NCBI RefSeq assembly: GCF_009727055.1
Contig: NC_052350.1
Location: forward strand, 23,623,233-23,687,232
DNA from: Benincasa hispida
Taxonomy: Eukaryota > Streptophyta > Magnoliopsida > Cucurbitales > Cucurbitaceae
Direction: 5' to 3'
DNA: 64,000 nucleotides
How positions within the stretch are numbered: position 1 is the stretch's first letter; every line of letters starts with the position of its first letter. Made by a program: the position numbers and the translations under genes. The notes beneath the pieces are model-generated. The model made no database searches, was not told where the DNA came from, and saw only the letters and a list, made by a program, of their open reading frames with translations. This document shows, one piece after another, positions 34,915 through 47,331 of this stretch.

Positions 34915-36600
34915 ATATAATTATCGATCTAATTTATTTCATATTCAAACCGCTTTCTCGACGGACGGTTACTAATAATTATTTCATAATCTCAAGCTAG
35001 ACCTAATTAATTGAAAATTTCAAATCATTTTGATATCAATCTAAACATAACATAGTAGATAAAATACCATCGATTAACTCTAAAGTCACATTTCGATCTC
35101 CCATTACATAATTGTTGAATCTAAGGGAAGCCACAATTGGCTGCTTTATGATATATTTATTTATTGAAATGAATTAACTAGTAGTTTAGATATTAATTGA
35201 ATGTGCAATCATATTATAGTTTAGTGAATTAAGAATAATACTGGATATACATACATATTATAATTTTATTGTATTTTTCTACATTTGCTTTCTACTTTAA
35301 ACTTTTAAGTAGTTTTTTTTAAAAGGTAGAGAATCAAACAATCAAACATGTGATCGAGAATATAATTATTTAATCAAATTAAATTTGATAAAGTAGTTTT
35401 TCAGAGATGGAGAATCAAACGACCAAATATGTGATCAAGAATATAATATTTTAACCAAATTGAACTATAATAAAGTAGTTTATCATATATATAGATCTAA
35501 CCTACATACATATTCCATTATGCAAATTGCTAACTTAAAAAACTTTTTTTTTCTAGTTCAAACTAAGTACATTTCTAGGACAAAATTAATAATTAGGTTA
35601 AAATATCATTTTGATTCTCATACTTTGAAGTTGATTCAATTTTAGTATTTTTACTTTCAATTATCCTATTTTAGTCTTTGTACTTACAATAATTCTTAAA
35701 TTTAGTCCCGCAAAGTTAATTTTATCGAAATTGATAAAATAAAAATAATAATTTTTATGTTAGAAAATAAAATATACGAATATGTTTTCAACCTTTAAAA
35801 TAAAAATGCTATAGATAACATTTTCTTTAAAAGAATCAACAATAAACTAGTATTGTCGATTAAATTTAAGATTTATTGATAGCATAATAACTAAAATTCA
35901 ACCAATTTTCTAAGTAAAAGGACATTTTTCCCTGGAAGAATAAAAGATTATTTTTTCTATTATAATTTTTTGGTATGATCTTTTTAGTTTAATTAAATCT
36001 AGTTCAGGAGATAACATTCGAATAATAAAGTAGCATTTAGGTGGCACTCAAAATTTCTGAATTTCCCAAAAGAAGAATGATTTATTATTATTTTTTTAAA
36101 AGAATGTGGTCCGCAAGAATTTATAAATTAATATTTAGGAAAAGGAAAAAATTAATTTGCATTAAAAGTTTGTTATTAATTAATTAAATTAGTGGAAGAA
36201 TAATTAAGAAAATGGGGGTTCTAGATCCAAAGATGCTGTTTGACTAATCACATCTCAACACATCAACAAATCAGTATAATGGAGGGTTAATATAACGCTA
36301 ACTATATATATATTCGTGATTAAAATCATTGATTTCTCATCACCATCTTGTCTTTTAAATCTTAAATCGCTCATGTTTCTCCTACTTTTTATTGCCTTAA
36401 TTTGACCAGGTTAATGGATCCTATTTTCTATCATTGTTTTACCGACCTAACCATAGACCAATCACGATTTAGTTGATCATGATTCTTATAGTAGTGGTGA
36501 ATAAAATGAGACCACTCTAAACGGTGAAAATTATTATAGGTAGGTTTGAATTAGAGAACATAATCGACTTTATAGCGAAACTCGAGTAAGAAAACAATAT
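34915..36600. other. Intergenic AT-rich sequence with repeat fragments
   Basis: Contains the left half of a foldback-like element (GGTTAAAATATCATTTTGAT near 35594), a near-duplicate pair of about 40 bp (TTTTTAAAAGGTAGAGAATC-like at 35320 and CAGAGATGGAGAATCAAAC at 35402), and no gene that I can support. Confidence 0.5.
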
Positions 36601-36609
36601 CTTAGAGAC

Positions 36610-36925
36610 CAACTGAGTATGGAAAAAAAGGGAGTTTTGAGCTAAAATCCAAAATGACCTCCTCAGCCAAGGATGATGTCGAGGTCGACCTTCCCCATTG
36701 GATGAATGTGGTATGACCTAATTCAGGCCTCGGGAAGAAAAAAGTTTGGGTTAAAAGCCCAAATGACCTCCTCGGCCTCGGCCAAGGATGAAACATAGGC
36801 CAACACCCTATTTGAAAAATGAGGCATGTTGAGAATCCCATATTGAAAAAATCAGGTGAGATGGAACTCCATAATTTTAAATACATGCTAGTGGATGACT
36901 TCGAAATTTCATCTCTACATATCAT
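36610..36925 (-). repeat. Degenerate interspersed repeat with an internal direct duplication
   Basis: Blocks with ATGACCTCCTCAGCCAAGGA (36653) and ATGACCTCCTCGGCC / GGCCAAGGATGA (36761-36790) are diverged duplicates. The adjacent GTTGAGAATCCCATATTGAA motif is of a type often seen in plant interspersed repeats. The minus frame of 107 codons shows no domain and is not called a gene. Confidence 0.45.
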
Positions 36926-36929
36926 AAAA

Positions 36930-38986
36930 CCTCAAAAAAAAAAAAAAAAAGGAGATAAATATATATAGCTTAATGATATTATGAACATGAACCTAGCTAA
37001 AAAAAAAAAAATCGATAATATAACATCAACTGAAAAGTTAGATATACAAATTCTCAGCACTATTTTCTTCATAGCTAAATGGTATTGAGAGACCATTTCC
37101 TTTTAAAGAAATTGGAGTTTTGAATCATCCCATGTTTGTTTAATTCGAAACAAAATATTTTTCGCTAATTATTGTGCTAAATATATAATTTTTTTTTATT
37201 TTGTATTGTATATATTTTATCTGAATTATTTTAAAATTTGAATGTTGTATATAAAGAAAATAATAATAGACCACTAAACTCACAACTCATACTCATGACT
37301 AAAGAGTAAAAATGTACTTTTAAATGCAGGAAACCAAATATAACTCAAAATTTAGAAAGTAAACATGAATTAATTGAATTGACAAAAGATTAAAATGTAA
37401 AAGTTAAATATGAAAAAAAAAAATGAATGTAATTGTTTTTTTGTTAATTTATTTATACAAAGTGTATATCAAATTTAACTTTGATTCTATTTAATACTAG
37501 GATTTCAGGTATTCTATAATTATAATAGTTTTGCACCTTCTAATACTGGTACTATCTGTTTTTGCCCGTCAGAATAAATTAAAAAATAATTCTAGATAAA
37601 TTAATATAAAGAATTTATTTTACCGAATAGCCTAAATGATTAAGATTACCTCCTAATTGATTTTAATATTTACAAATGCAATTTAAATAGTATATTAGCA
37701 AGTTGAAAATATCCCGAGCAAAAAAAAAAAAAAAAAAAAGATTAGTTTAGATAAATATATGGCGAACAAATTAAATTTAATTCCAAAATTTTATTATTTG
37801 TTAGCATTTTGCATTATTTTACATATGAACAATTTATTAAAAATATGATTGAAAATTGTATTTTAATTTAAGGAAAAGGTTTTATATTTAAATTTTGAAG
37901 GAAAAGGTTTTAACAATTGCATTATTTTAATTTTAGTATAGACTTGCAACATTTTTCTTTTCAAAATGAAACTAAAAATGGTAATACATTTAAATCTTTG
38001 AGATAGTTAAAATGGATAAAAAAGAGAAAAAAAAAGGGACAAGTTTTTTTTTTCCATAGTCAAATTGAAGGCAAAAAATGTTGCAGAGTGTTTAAGTTGG
38101 TGTTGTAAAAAAAAAAAAGATGGATAGGTTCTCAATCAAAAAGTCATTATTTGGAAAAATAAGGTCGATACTCTTAAATTTAACAAAATTATATTTGAGA
38201 AGTTAAGAGAATTTTACTCCTAAATTTTAGAAATGAAATATTGTATATATTGTAGATACAATATGTGAGAGATTCAAATCCGATTAAGTTAGATCGTAAA
38301 TTACACTAAATAAATTTATTCAGGGAGAGACTTAGAAATTTCTATTAAAAGAGATTCCAAGGAGTAATATACAATTAATTGGTCACCTTTTTTTAAAAAA
38401 AAAATGAGAAAAAATGGTCACATTAGAAATGTTAAATATTCATTTTCGTATTTTTTTAAAACAAAATATATATAACTTGTCACATGGGTCATTGAATTAC
38501 CTCACATTTCACGATGCAAGCTACAAAAATTAATAACAACAGTAACAATAATAATTTTTTAACATTAGTCTATTAAAAATATATTTGAAATAGATTTTTT
38601 CCCCTATTTTCGAATTTGTTTTATTTTAGTCCATATATATATATGTATATATATTTTTAAATATCTAAATTTCATTTATCTATTATAAAAAGGTTCTTTA
38701 AAATAGTTTATATTGTTAGTTCATTGAGAAATTTTCAATTTGTATATGTCAACTTTTCATATATAATATTTGAAAACATATATCATGATATATTTTTTGG
38801 AATGAAAATTATTTGTTTTTATCTATTTAATTTCAATAAAAATTAACTTTAAGTAGAATAATTTATAGAACATTAAATACAAAGATTAATTTAGAAATTT
38901 CTAATTTAGAAATAAAATATCTATTATTTTAAGCTAAATCTATTTAATTGACTTAAAATAATGGCTTAATATTTTTACTATAAATA
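36930..38986. other. Intergenic AT-rich sequence, no gene seen
   Basis: Long A and T homopolymers (for example 37720-37739) and TA runs only. No exon or RNA gene recognised. Confidence 0.55.
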
Positions 38987-39345
38987 AAACGATGTCGATT
39001 TTAGAAAACAATTACTCGATTGATTAGAATAAAGTAAATTAATTAATATAAAAGATATTCTATAATAGTCGTTGAATCTTACATTATTTTTATTATTATG
39101 TTTTTTTAACATTGCTAACATTTCACCATATATAGTTCAATTAGATAACGCCTCCACTTTTTATTACTAAAAACGACGTCGATTTTAGAAAATAATTACT
39201 CAATTTATTAGAATAAAGTAAATTAATTAATACAAAAGATACTCTACAATAGACGTTGAATCTTGCATTGTTTTTATTATTATGTCTTTTTAACATTGTT
39301 AACTTTTCACCATATATAGTTCAATTAGATAACGCCTACACTCTT
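38987..39345. repeat. 184-bp tandem duplication, diverged
   Basis: Copies at 38987-39170 and 39171-39345 share AAACGA(T/C)GTCGATTTTAG, GTCGTTGAATCTT-like, TTTCACCATATATAGTTC and TTAGATAACGCCT. About 90 percent similar by eye. It lies roughly 3 kb upstream of the channel gene. Confidence 0.9.
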
Positions 39346-40324
39346 TATCAAAATAATAATAATAATAATAAATAATGTATTTAAACTTAACTAATGTAAA
39401 ATAAAGATTTAAATCTCCATTCAAACGTTATTGAAATCAAATAAAATTATTAACATGAATAGAACGACAAGAATACAAAATTATAGCTTTTAAAAATTAG
39501 CGTTGTTCTTAAAAAACAACACAAAACAAAATTTTCTTAGTTCATGAAAATAGAATTTCAAATTTCAAATATCTCTTCTCTTGATCAGCCTTTTAAATTG
39601 CTAAATTAAAAATAGTATTTATGAGGTTAATTTTTAAAACAAATAAATTTATAAGTGTGAATAGTGTTTATATGATTTTTTTAATAAAAAAAGGTCATAT
39701 ATTAAACAAAACCTAAAGAAATAAATTTTCGAACTTGTTCTTGTTTTCAAAATTTGGTTTAAAATTCAGATGTGTGTTCTTAACAAGGTGAAATTGAATG
39801 GAAAAAAAATAGTGAAAAATAAACATAATTCTAAGAAAAATTTGTTATCAAACAAAATGGATCCACTAATTTTTGTCAATAACTTCGATAATTATTTAAA
39901 TAGCAATATTTAAGTACGTTCCAAGATACATCTATCTTCATGAATTACATACACAAAAAAATTAAAGTATTTTAAGTGAAATAGAAGAAGAATTTATCAT
40001 GTAACAATTTATGATTAAACAATTTGATATGATGCATATATATTAGGTATGGTATGATGCACATAAATATTTTTCTTTTTAAAATAGTAATTGAAAATGT
40101 TTTTTTTTCCTCTTTTTAACACATAATTTTGAAAGATAAATTATTTTGAATGACAGAGCAACTGAAAATATTTACAAATAATAGCAAAATACATTGATAG
40201 ACTACTATGTGTTTATCATGACATAGATAGACATAGATAATAGTTTATTTGGATTTGTCACAGATAAATAATAAAATTTACTATATTTATAAATATTTTG
40301 AATTATTTTTTATATTTAAAAATA

Positions 40325-40835
40325 AGGGTGGAGCACATAGGGATCAGGGCACGTGCCCTCTCAAATGATCGATTTTTGTATTTTAAATATAAAATTTTAA
40401 GTAATAATTAATAATATTGTTAATAAAAACATATTTATTGTTAAATCCCCTTTGCGGTTCCGTGGTTGACTGATGCTAGGATTCTAGCTAATTGAAAGGA
40501 TCTTCTGATAATCATTTCGATTCCATTAGTAATGAGGATTCGGAATATCACACATTGATCAATCAAAAAGAGATTTAACAACTCAAGAGACTTGGGTTGA
40601 ATGCAATTCCTTTATCTTGAATTTTTTTCTTCAAAATTTAGGAAAGTTTTTAATCTCAATTTTCAAAAACTTTCTCTGGAATATATAATGTTTCTTTTCC
40701 TACATCATTTTCGTTAATTATAATATAGTAAATTAGTTAATTTATAAAATTGTGAATATTTTTTTTATATTTATTTATAGATATATTTTTTTATATAGTA
40801 TTTTCTATATAAAATTTCTGATTCCACCACGGTTT
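40325..40835. mobile_element. Possible decayed transposon containing a G-box palindrome
   Basis: The left GGGTGGAGCACATAG and right TTCTGATTCCACCACGG are loosely inverted. At 40346-40359 there is a 14-bp perfect palindrome, AGGGCACGTGCCCT, with a CACGTG core. The boundaries are uncertain. Confidence 0.4.
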
Positions 40836-41018
40836 GAAAACAAACCTATTAGTTAATGTTTAATCCATTAGTCCCAAAATTAAGAATAAAAAAAGAAAAA
40901 AAAAGTTGAAAAGTTTCCAAAATATTGGACTTGTCAGCTAAAAAGCGTAAGATTTTAGGGTGGGCGTGAAAATCAGGTGACATGCACGCAACGTGGCAGG
41001 AAGTTGAGGCGAGTGTCT

Positions 41019-41041
41019 TCACGCGCAATTTATGCGCGTGA
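41019..41041. promoter_or_regulatory. Nine-base hairpin with CGCG boxes upstream of the channel gene
   Basis: TCACGCGCA (41019-41027) and TGCGCGTGA (41033-41041) are exact inverted repeats with a 5-base loop. ACGCGC fits the (A/C/G)CGCG(C/G/T) site bound by plant calmodulin-binding CAMTA factors. It lies about 1.15 kb upstream of the TATA box. Regulation of this gene is an inference. Confidence 0.4.
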
Positions 41042-42175
41042 GGATGATTTGATAATTATGCAGTTTTCCGTTTTAGCGCATCACGGATTTTGTAGAGTTT
41101 ATATGGAATTCAGGGCTTTACTTCTGCCAGCTTGACATGGCGGTGATTCCCTTCCAAAGGGCAATTCCGTACTTTCATTTCTAATGAGTCAATCCTAATT
41201 ATTTATTATAATTTTTAAATGCTTAAGATTCTTTCCTTTTTTTTTTTTTTTTTGTCACCTTGAATTTGATCTCCTTTTTCTTTTTTAAAAAAATCATATT
41301 GTAATTATTTATTGGGTTATATTTTATTTACAAAGAATGGAAAGTAACTATTTATATGGAAAATTGTTTAAAAGCATTGTCCTTGGAAATGTATGTGTTT
41401 AATCCCTCCACTTAAAAGAAACTTAAAATATTAATCCTTTTAGATACTTTTATCTAAAAAAGAAAAAGTTATTGCACTTCCTTAAGCTAAATTATATATT
41501 ATTCCAAAATACTTCCCTTCTTTGAAAAGTTACTATATAACCTTTTTTTCTCATAAATTTGGTACAATATTTTAGACATAAAATCAACTTAACATAATCT
41601 GGAATAACTTGATAACACTAACATATTTAAATACATTCACTTTTTGAGTTTTTTCTGCTTTAGAGATAATTTTAAAATATTTATAAAAAGTCAATAGTAA
41701 TATTTCAATATTAGAAAGAATGTAAACTATTATTTATAATTTATCCCAATTTTTTACTATGTAAAAGATAAAATCTAAAGCCACACTTAATGATTCTATA
41801 TATATATATATTTTCGAGGCTAAAACGAAAAAAAGTAACCTTCGAATGATGAAATATATTTTTCATGACCTTAAAAAAAAAAAAAAAAATCCAGAGCCAA
41901 TAATTGTTTGTTTTTTTTGTTGAGAAAAAAATCCATAGCCAATATTATTATAGCTCAAGGCCAACACGGCATTAGGGGAACCCAAAAAGGAGCTGTGTTT
42001 GACCAAAGTGCTTATTTTTATTTTATTATTTTTTGGAAAAAAGAAAAAAAGCGAAAAATAGTCAAAATGGAAAAATAAATAACTTTGGTAGTGCCAATTT
42101 GCAAATAGCCCACACCCTAAAACAAAACAAAAAGAATCCCGAAAACCTTACGCGCGGCGGAGACAGAGCTTTTTC

Positions 42176-42184
42176 TATATAAAG
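42176..42184 (+). promoter_or_regulatory. TATA box of the AKT1-like gene
   Basis: TATATAAAG lies about 200 bases before the start codon. Transcription would be expected to begin near 42205-42215. No ATG occurs between it and the start codon at 42381. Confidence 0.7.
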
Positions 42185-42209
42185 ACACCCAAAAAGATCA
42201 CTGCAAAGC

Positions 42210-42380
42210 CAAAAACAGGGGAAGGAGAAGGATTAAGCCAAGCACTTGAAACAAAATCACGTTATCAAACCAAACCGAAGAAGAAGAAAGAAGAAGAAGA
42301 TATACCCATTAACAGGGGATTTTTCTTCTCCTTTTCTCTTTTTTTTTTTTTTTTTTTTTTTGCAGCGTCCAACGTCAACA
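42210..42380 (+). other. 5' leader of the AKT1-like mRNA with GAA and T-rich tracts
   Basis: Contains a GAAGAAGAAA microsatellite (42279-42300) and an almost pure pyrimidine run (42324-42360, including about 22 T). No upstream ATG is present. The frame stays open back to 42246, but only through a TTG codon, so the ATG at 42381 (ACAATGGAC context) is the start. Confidence 0.6.
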
Positions 42381-45300
42381 ATGGACGCCATCAGAAACAG
42401 AGGAGGTTTCAGGGTTTCTGTTTGTGGTCAAGAAGAACTCGAACAACTCTCCAGAGATGGCAGTCAGTACAGCCTCACCACTGGAATATTGCCCTCTCTT
42501 GGCGCTAGAAGCAATCGCAGAGTCAAGCTTCGGCGCTTTATTATTTCGCCTTATGATCGTCGATACAGGTAGCTTTCATTTTCTCTTATTGAGTTTTTCA
42601 GAGGATTTTGGAATGGATTTTGCTGGTTGCTTTCACTCCTTCCTGAATTTCATATGACTTTTCCATTTGGGTTTGAAAATTGATAATTTAAACTCTTTAT
42701 GTTCTTGTTGATTTCATTCATCCATTTGTGTATCAAAATGGTCAGATTTATTATTCGTTCCATTTGTTTTCTCAAGTTTTTGGAATTCCCCTGCTTCTGA
42801 ATTTTCTCCTCTCTATTTGTTATTGTAAATAATGGTGCTTTCTGGCTTTTTACGTCTTTTTTGTTGTTAGCTTTTACTTCTTGTTTGTTTATGCGTTTCA
42901 TCCTATTAAAGGTTATTCTAAAACGTCAGACGATTCTCCCCATGCCCTAAAGCTTGCAAAAAGGTAGATTTTGTATTTAATATAGAACTGGACAGAAACA
43001 TATATATAAATATTTGTTTGGCGAATGTATTCAAGGGGTTGGATGTTTTTGCAAAATAAGAACTCTAAAGAGATTCTTTTCATGCACTGATTAAGCCAAA
43101 ATTTATGCTTGTTTGCACAGGGTGATGCATAGCTTTCTCATTTTTCTGCCAAAAGTGGCTAAGGTTTTGTTATCTACAGGGTTTGGGAGACTTTTCTGGT
43201 TGTTTTGGTGGTATATACTGCTTGGGTCTCGCCGTTCGAGTTTGGATTCCTTAAGAAACCTCAATCACCACTCTCCGTTACAGACAATGTGGTTAATGGA
43301 TTTTTTGCTGTGGATATTATTCTCACATTCTTTGTTGCATACCTTGATAAAACCACCTATTTACTTGTTGATGAACCCAAGAAGATTGCTCTGAAATATG
43401 CAAGGACATGGCTAATCTTTGATGTCATATCCACAATTCCATCTGAACTTGCACAGAAGATTTCCCCTTCACCTCTCCGTTCTTATGGATTATTCAACAT
43501 GCTTCGTCTTTGGCGTCTTCGCAGAGTCAGTGCTCTTTTTTCCAGGTACAAAGGCTTTTCTATTTGCCTGTATATACAGAAACAAATATGCGTTCTACCT
43601 CTAAGTTAATATTTGTTTTCTTTCTTCTGAACAGATTGGAAAAAGATAGGAACTATAACTACTTTTGGGTTCGATGTGCGAAACTCGTTTGTGTAAGTTT
43701 TCATATGCGAATAGGATTGTGTTTTCAATTAGTTTTGTTTATTCTTAATCTGTTCTCTTATTTGTAGTCCATGTATTTTGCAGGTTACTCTCTTTGCGGT
43801 TCACTGTGCCGCATGCTTCTATTATCTTCTTGCTGCTCGTTATCATGACCCGAAAAATACATGGATTGGAGCATCTATGGAGAACTTTCTGGACCAAAGT
43901 TTGTGGATTAGATATGTCACTTCCATCTACTGGTCTATCACTACCCTAACCACTGTTGGATATGGCGATTTGCATCCTGTGAATACAAGGGAGATGATTT
44001 TTGACATCTTCTACATGCTTTTCAATCTTGGTTTGACAGCATACTTGATTGGAAACATGACCAACTTAGTTGTCCATGGGACCAGCAGGACTAGAAAATT
44101 TGTAAGTAGAAAATTCTTGCACAGTGTATAAATTGCACTTAATACTTTACAGTATAGTATACTAATTTTCCTTTTCTTTTCAATACTCAGAGAGATACCA
44201 TACAAGCTGCATCTAGTTTCGCCCATAGGAATCAACTTCCTCTTCGTTTGCAAGATCAAATGCTTGCACATTTGTGTTTAAAGTTCAGAACTGACTCTGA
44301 GGGATTGCAGCAGCAAGAAACTCTTGATTCCTTGCCTAAAGCCATCCGATCAAGCATTTCACATTATCTTTTCTATTCTCTAGTAGACAAGGTCTACTTG
44401 TTTCGTGGTGTTTCAAATGACTTACTTTTTCAACTGGTAATTGGCAAATGTCTTTAAGCTTTTAACACATATTTTTTCCTTTTTATATGAGTCTTTTTCT
44501 TTTCTTTTTTTTTTTTTGGTGACTAGTATGATCGTTCTTTCTTTGATACTGAGTGATTTTCTGAAATGTTAAAGGTTTCAGAAATGAAGGCAGAATATTT
44601 TCCTCCAAAAGAAGATGTGATCTTACAAAATGAAGCCCCAACAGACTTCTACATTCTTGTCACTGGTGCTGTGGTAACTATTTAAGTTATCCGATTATGG
44701 AAGCTTTTAAGTTACTGACCGGAGTATTTGATTAATTAACTGCCAAGTTCAGCTCAAACCAAGTCTAATGTTTGATATTTTTTTCACAGGATTTGCTAGT
44801 TCTCAAGAATGGAGTTGAACAGGCAAGTCTGCTAATTGAAACTCTTGGGTCTTTTGAATAGTGGGTTTTTGGTTACCTATGTTGTAGTCCAAGGCAATTA
44901 ATTTACTGACTAATTTGCTCCAATACTTGCAGCCTGTTGGAGAAGCTAAAACTGGTGATCTTTGCGGAGAGATTGGGGTGTTATGTTACAGGCCACAATT
45001 GTTTACTGTTCGTACAAAGCGATTGAGTCAGTTGCTGCGTCTGAATAGGACGGCTTTTCTGAATATTGTTCAATCCAATGTTGGCGATGGGACAATAATC
45101 ATGAACAATCTTCTTCAGGTCTGCTTCCTTTGATCACTTATGTTGTGGGTTGACAAGAGTTACTTATGGATGTTGTCAAGTATATTTTTTTGCAACAACA
45201 TTTCCTATACTTTTTAAAAAAAACAAAAACTGAATTTTAATGGAATGGACATTTACAAAGCGATGTTTAACATATAATTTATCTACAATGACATTTTATT

Positions 45301-47331
45301 TTCTTGGTTGGCAGCATTTGAAGGCCTTGAAAGACAAGGACCCCATCATGGAAGGAGTTTTGTTGGAGACAGAGAACATGCTAGCTAGAGGCAGAATGGA
45401 CCTACCACTTAGTCTTTGTTTTGCAACACTTAGAGGAGATGATTTGCTTTTACACCAGCTTTTGAAAAGAGGTCTTGATCCAAATGAATCAGACAACACA
45501 GGGAGGACTTCACTTGTGAGTTTAATTTCCTGTTGCTCTTTTTGACTTTCTATCAGAAGATCATGCATAAAGACTAAATAGGTTTTCCCATTCTCATTCC
45601 TCATTGCTTTTCTTGTTTTCCCCATTTATGTAATACCAGCATATAGCAGCATCAAATGGAAATGAGAACTGTGTTCTTCTGTTACTGGACTATGGAGCGG
45701 ATCCGAATAGTAGAGGTAGTTTTCTTTACAATTTACTGATATTATAAAACAACTTTAGAGATATTTTTCTCTACAACCATTTGCTTGCTATGCATATCAT
45801 ACTTGTTATTTAATGTGAATGAAAAATATGTGGCACTGCGTTGACTTCTCTCACCCCTGCAAAAGCATTTATTTTCCCTCCATTATTGTATTTCAAGTCA
45901 ACTATCTCTATTTTTTTTTTTAAATATGATTCAACAGTGACTGAATATTAGAATACATGTGTATTTTCCTAAGGAATTCTGTGTTCTTATATTTAAGGCC
46001 CAAGTTGACCTTCTAATATTCTTATCCAAAACAGTCTTAATAGTTATTTGCTTTAGACACATTTGGAACCCATAAAAAAATCTACTCCAACTGTCTCATT
46101 TTCCATTATAGGTGTTCTTATTGTAGTGTCCTCGCTGGCATCCAATTTCTTATCATAGCATAGCTTGATAAACAGATCATATAAGGGTCATTGCAAATAA
46201 TACATACCTTATCATGTGCTTCATTTCTGTTGAATTGTTTTGTTTATTATATATATATCTCCTGTGGATCTCTTCCTCTAGGATTACATTTCTATTTTGA
46301 GGAACGTATTAAAATAATAATATTGGAGGAATGTAGAGACATAAGCTGACAAACACTTGGAATTATTGAAGGATTTCATTGAGTTGGGGGTCTATGTTAA
46401 AGATTTCTGTTGCATTATTTGATTTAATGTATCCAAACAGACTGGAAAGATGATATATTTTTTGTTGTTTCTTTCTACAGATTCAGATGGGATTGTGCCC
46501 TTATGGGAGGCAATACTAGGTGGCCATGAGACAGTAGTTCAGCTACTTATAGACAACGGTGCTAACCTTCGATCGGGAGACGTGGGCCACTTTGTGTGTA
46601 CTGCTGCAGAGCAAAACAACCTCCAGTTGCTAAAGGAGATTCTCCGATATGGAGGAGATGTTACGAGTGCCAGGAACAATGGAACGACAGCTTTACATGT
46701 TGCTGTTTGTGAAGACAACATCGAGATCGTCAAGTTCCTTCTCAAGCAAGGAGCTGATATTGACAAACCAGATGTCCATGGATGGACTGCAAGAGATCTG
46801 GCAGATCAACAGGGACATGAGGAAATTAAAAACCTCTTCCAAACAACAAAAGAGTCAAAAACTCAATCTGTCGTTGCCATTCCGGAGAAGCAGACCGGGA
46901 TTCGCTTCCTTGGAAGGTTTACAAGCGAGCCTATGATTCGTCCTCAACCTCAGGAAGCAAATGATGGTTCATGGCCTGGTCAATCTCGTCCCCGGCGTAG
47001 GACTAACAACTTCCATAATTCCTTGTTTGGTATCATGTCAGCAGCACACTCAGGAGAGAGAGACATTCCTTTTCCTGATAACCAAACCAGTGGACAGAAC
47101 TCTGGAACCAACCCAGCAAGGGTGATAGTCAGCTGTCCAGAGATCGGTGAGGTTGGCGGGAAGTTGGTGCTGCTTCCGGAAAGCTACAATGAGCTGCTCG
47201 AGATTGGTGAGAAGAAATATGGGATTATGGCAACAAAGGTATTGAACAAAGACGGAGCTGCCATTGAAGATATAGAGGTCATTAGGGATGGTGATCATCT
47301 TATTTTTGCAAGTGATGGAAGAACCACATAA
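42381..47331 (+). CDS. AKT1: AKT1-type Shaker K+ channel (inward rectifier), 11 exons, 873 aa
   Basis: Exons read from splice consensus and frame: 42381-42568, 43180-43545, 43635-43692, 43784-44101, 44191-44436, 44575-44673, 44790-44822, 44933-45118, 45315-45515, 45640-45715, 46481-47331. They join in frame to 873 residues, near the size of Arabidopsis AKT1 (857). In order: N-terminal [21 protein letters not shown]1-S4 with the S4 voltage sensor RLWRLRRV (about 172-179); S5; pore TTVGYGD (GYGD 263-266); S6 with [11 protein letters not shown]-linker; cyclic-nucleotide-binding-like domain (about 370-490); ankyrin repeats (about 520-715); and KHA domain (about 803-868). AKT1 channels take up K+ at the root plasma membrane and are activated by CIPK23 with CBL1/9. 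That role is family knowledge, not shown here. Nothing is missing or frameshifted. The outward channel SKOR/GORK was considered, but the N-terminus and C-linker match AKT1. Confidence 0.95.
44823..44932 (+). other. GC-AG intron (intron 7) of the AKT1-like gene
   Basis: The donor reads CAG|GCAAGT and the acceptor TTGCAG|CCT. Only the GC donor keeps the frame and the conserved protein (NGVEQ then [13 protein letters not shown]). No GT in this intron gives a better join. Ten of the gene's introns have GT donors. The neighbouring exon 7 is only 33 bases long. Confidence 0.85.

Noticed and set aside
36602..36925. 107-codon minus-strand gene
   Set aside because: The segment is an interspersed repeat with an internal direct duplication, and the predicted protein resembles nothing recognisable.
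42246..42380. Longer N-terminus of the channel from an open frame upstream
   Set aside because: The upstream open frame begins at TTG and is low complexity (poly-Arg/Lys and poly-Phe from the GAA and T tracts). The first ATG after the TATA box is at 42381.
42381..47331. Channel as outward-rectifying SKOR/GORK
   Set aside because: The N-terminus, the S6-C-linker ([20 protein letters not shown]) and the domain order fit AKT1-type inward rectifiers better than what I recall of SKOR/GORK.
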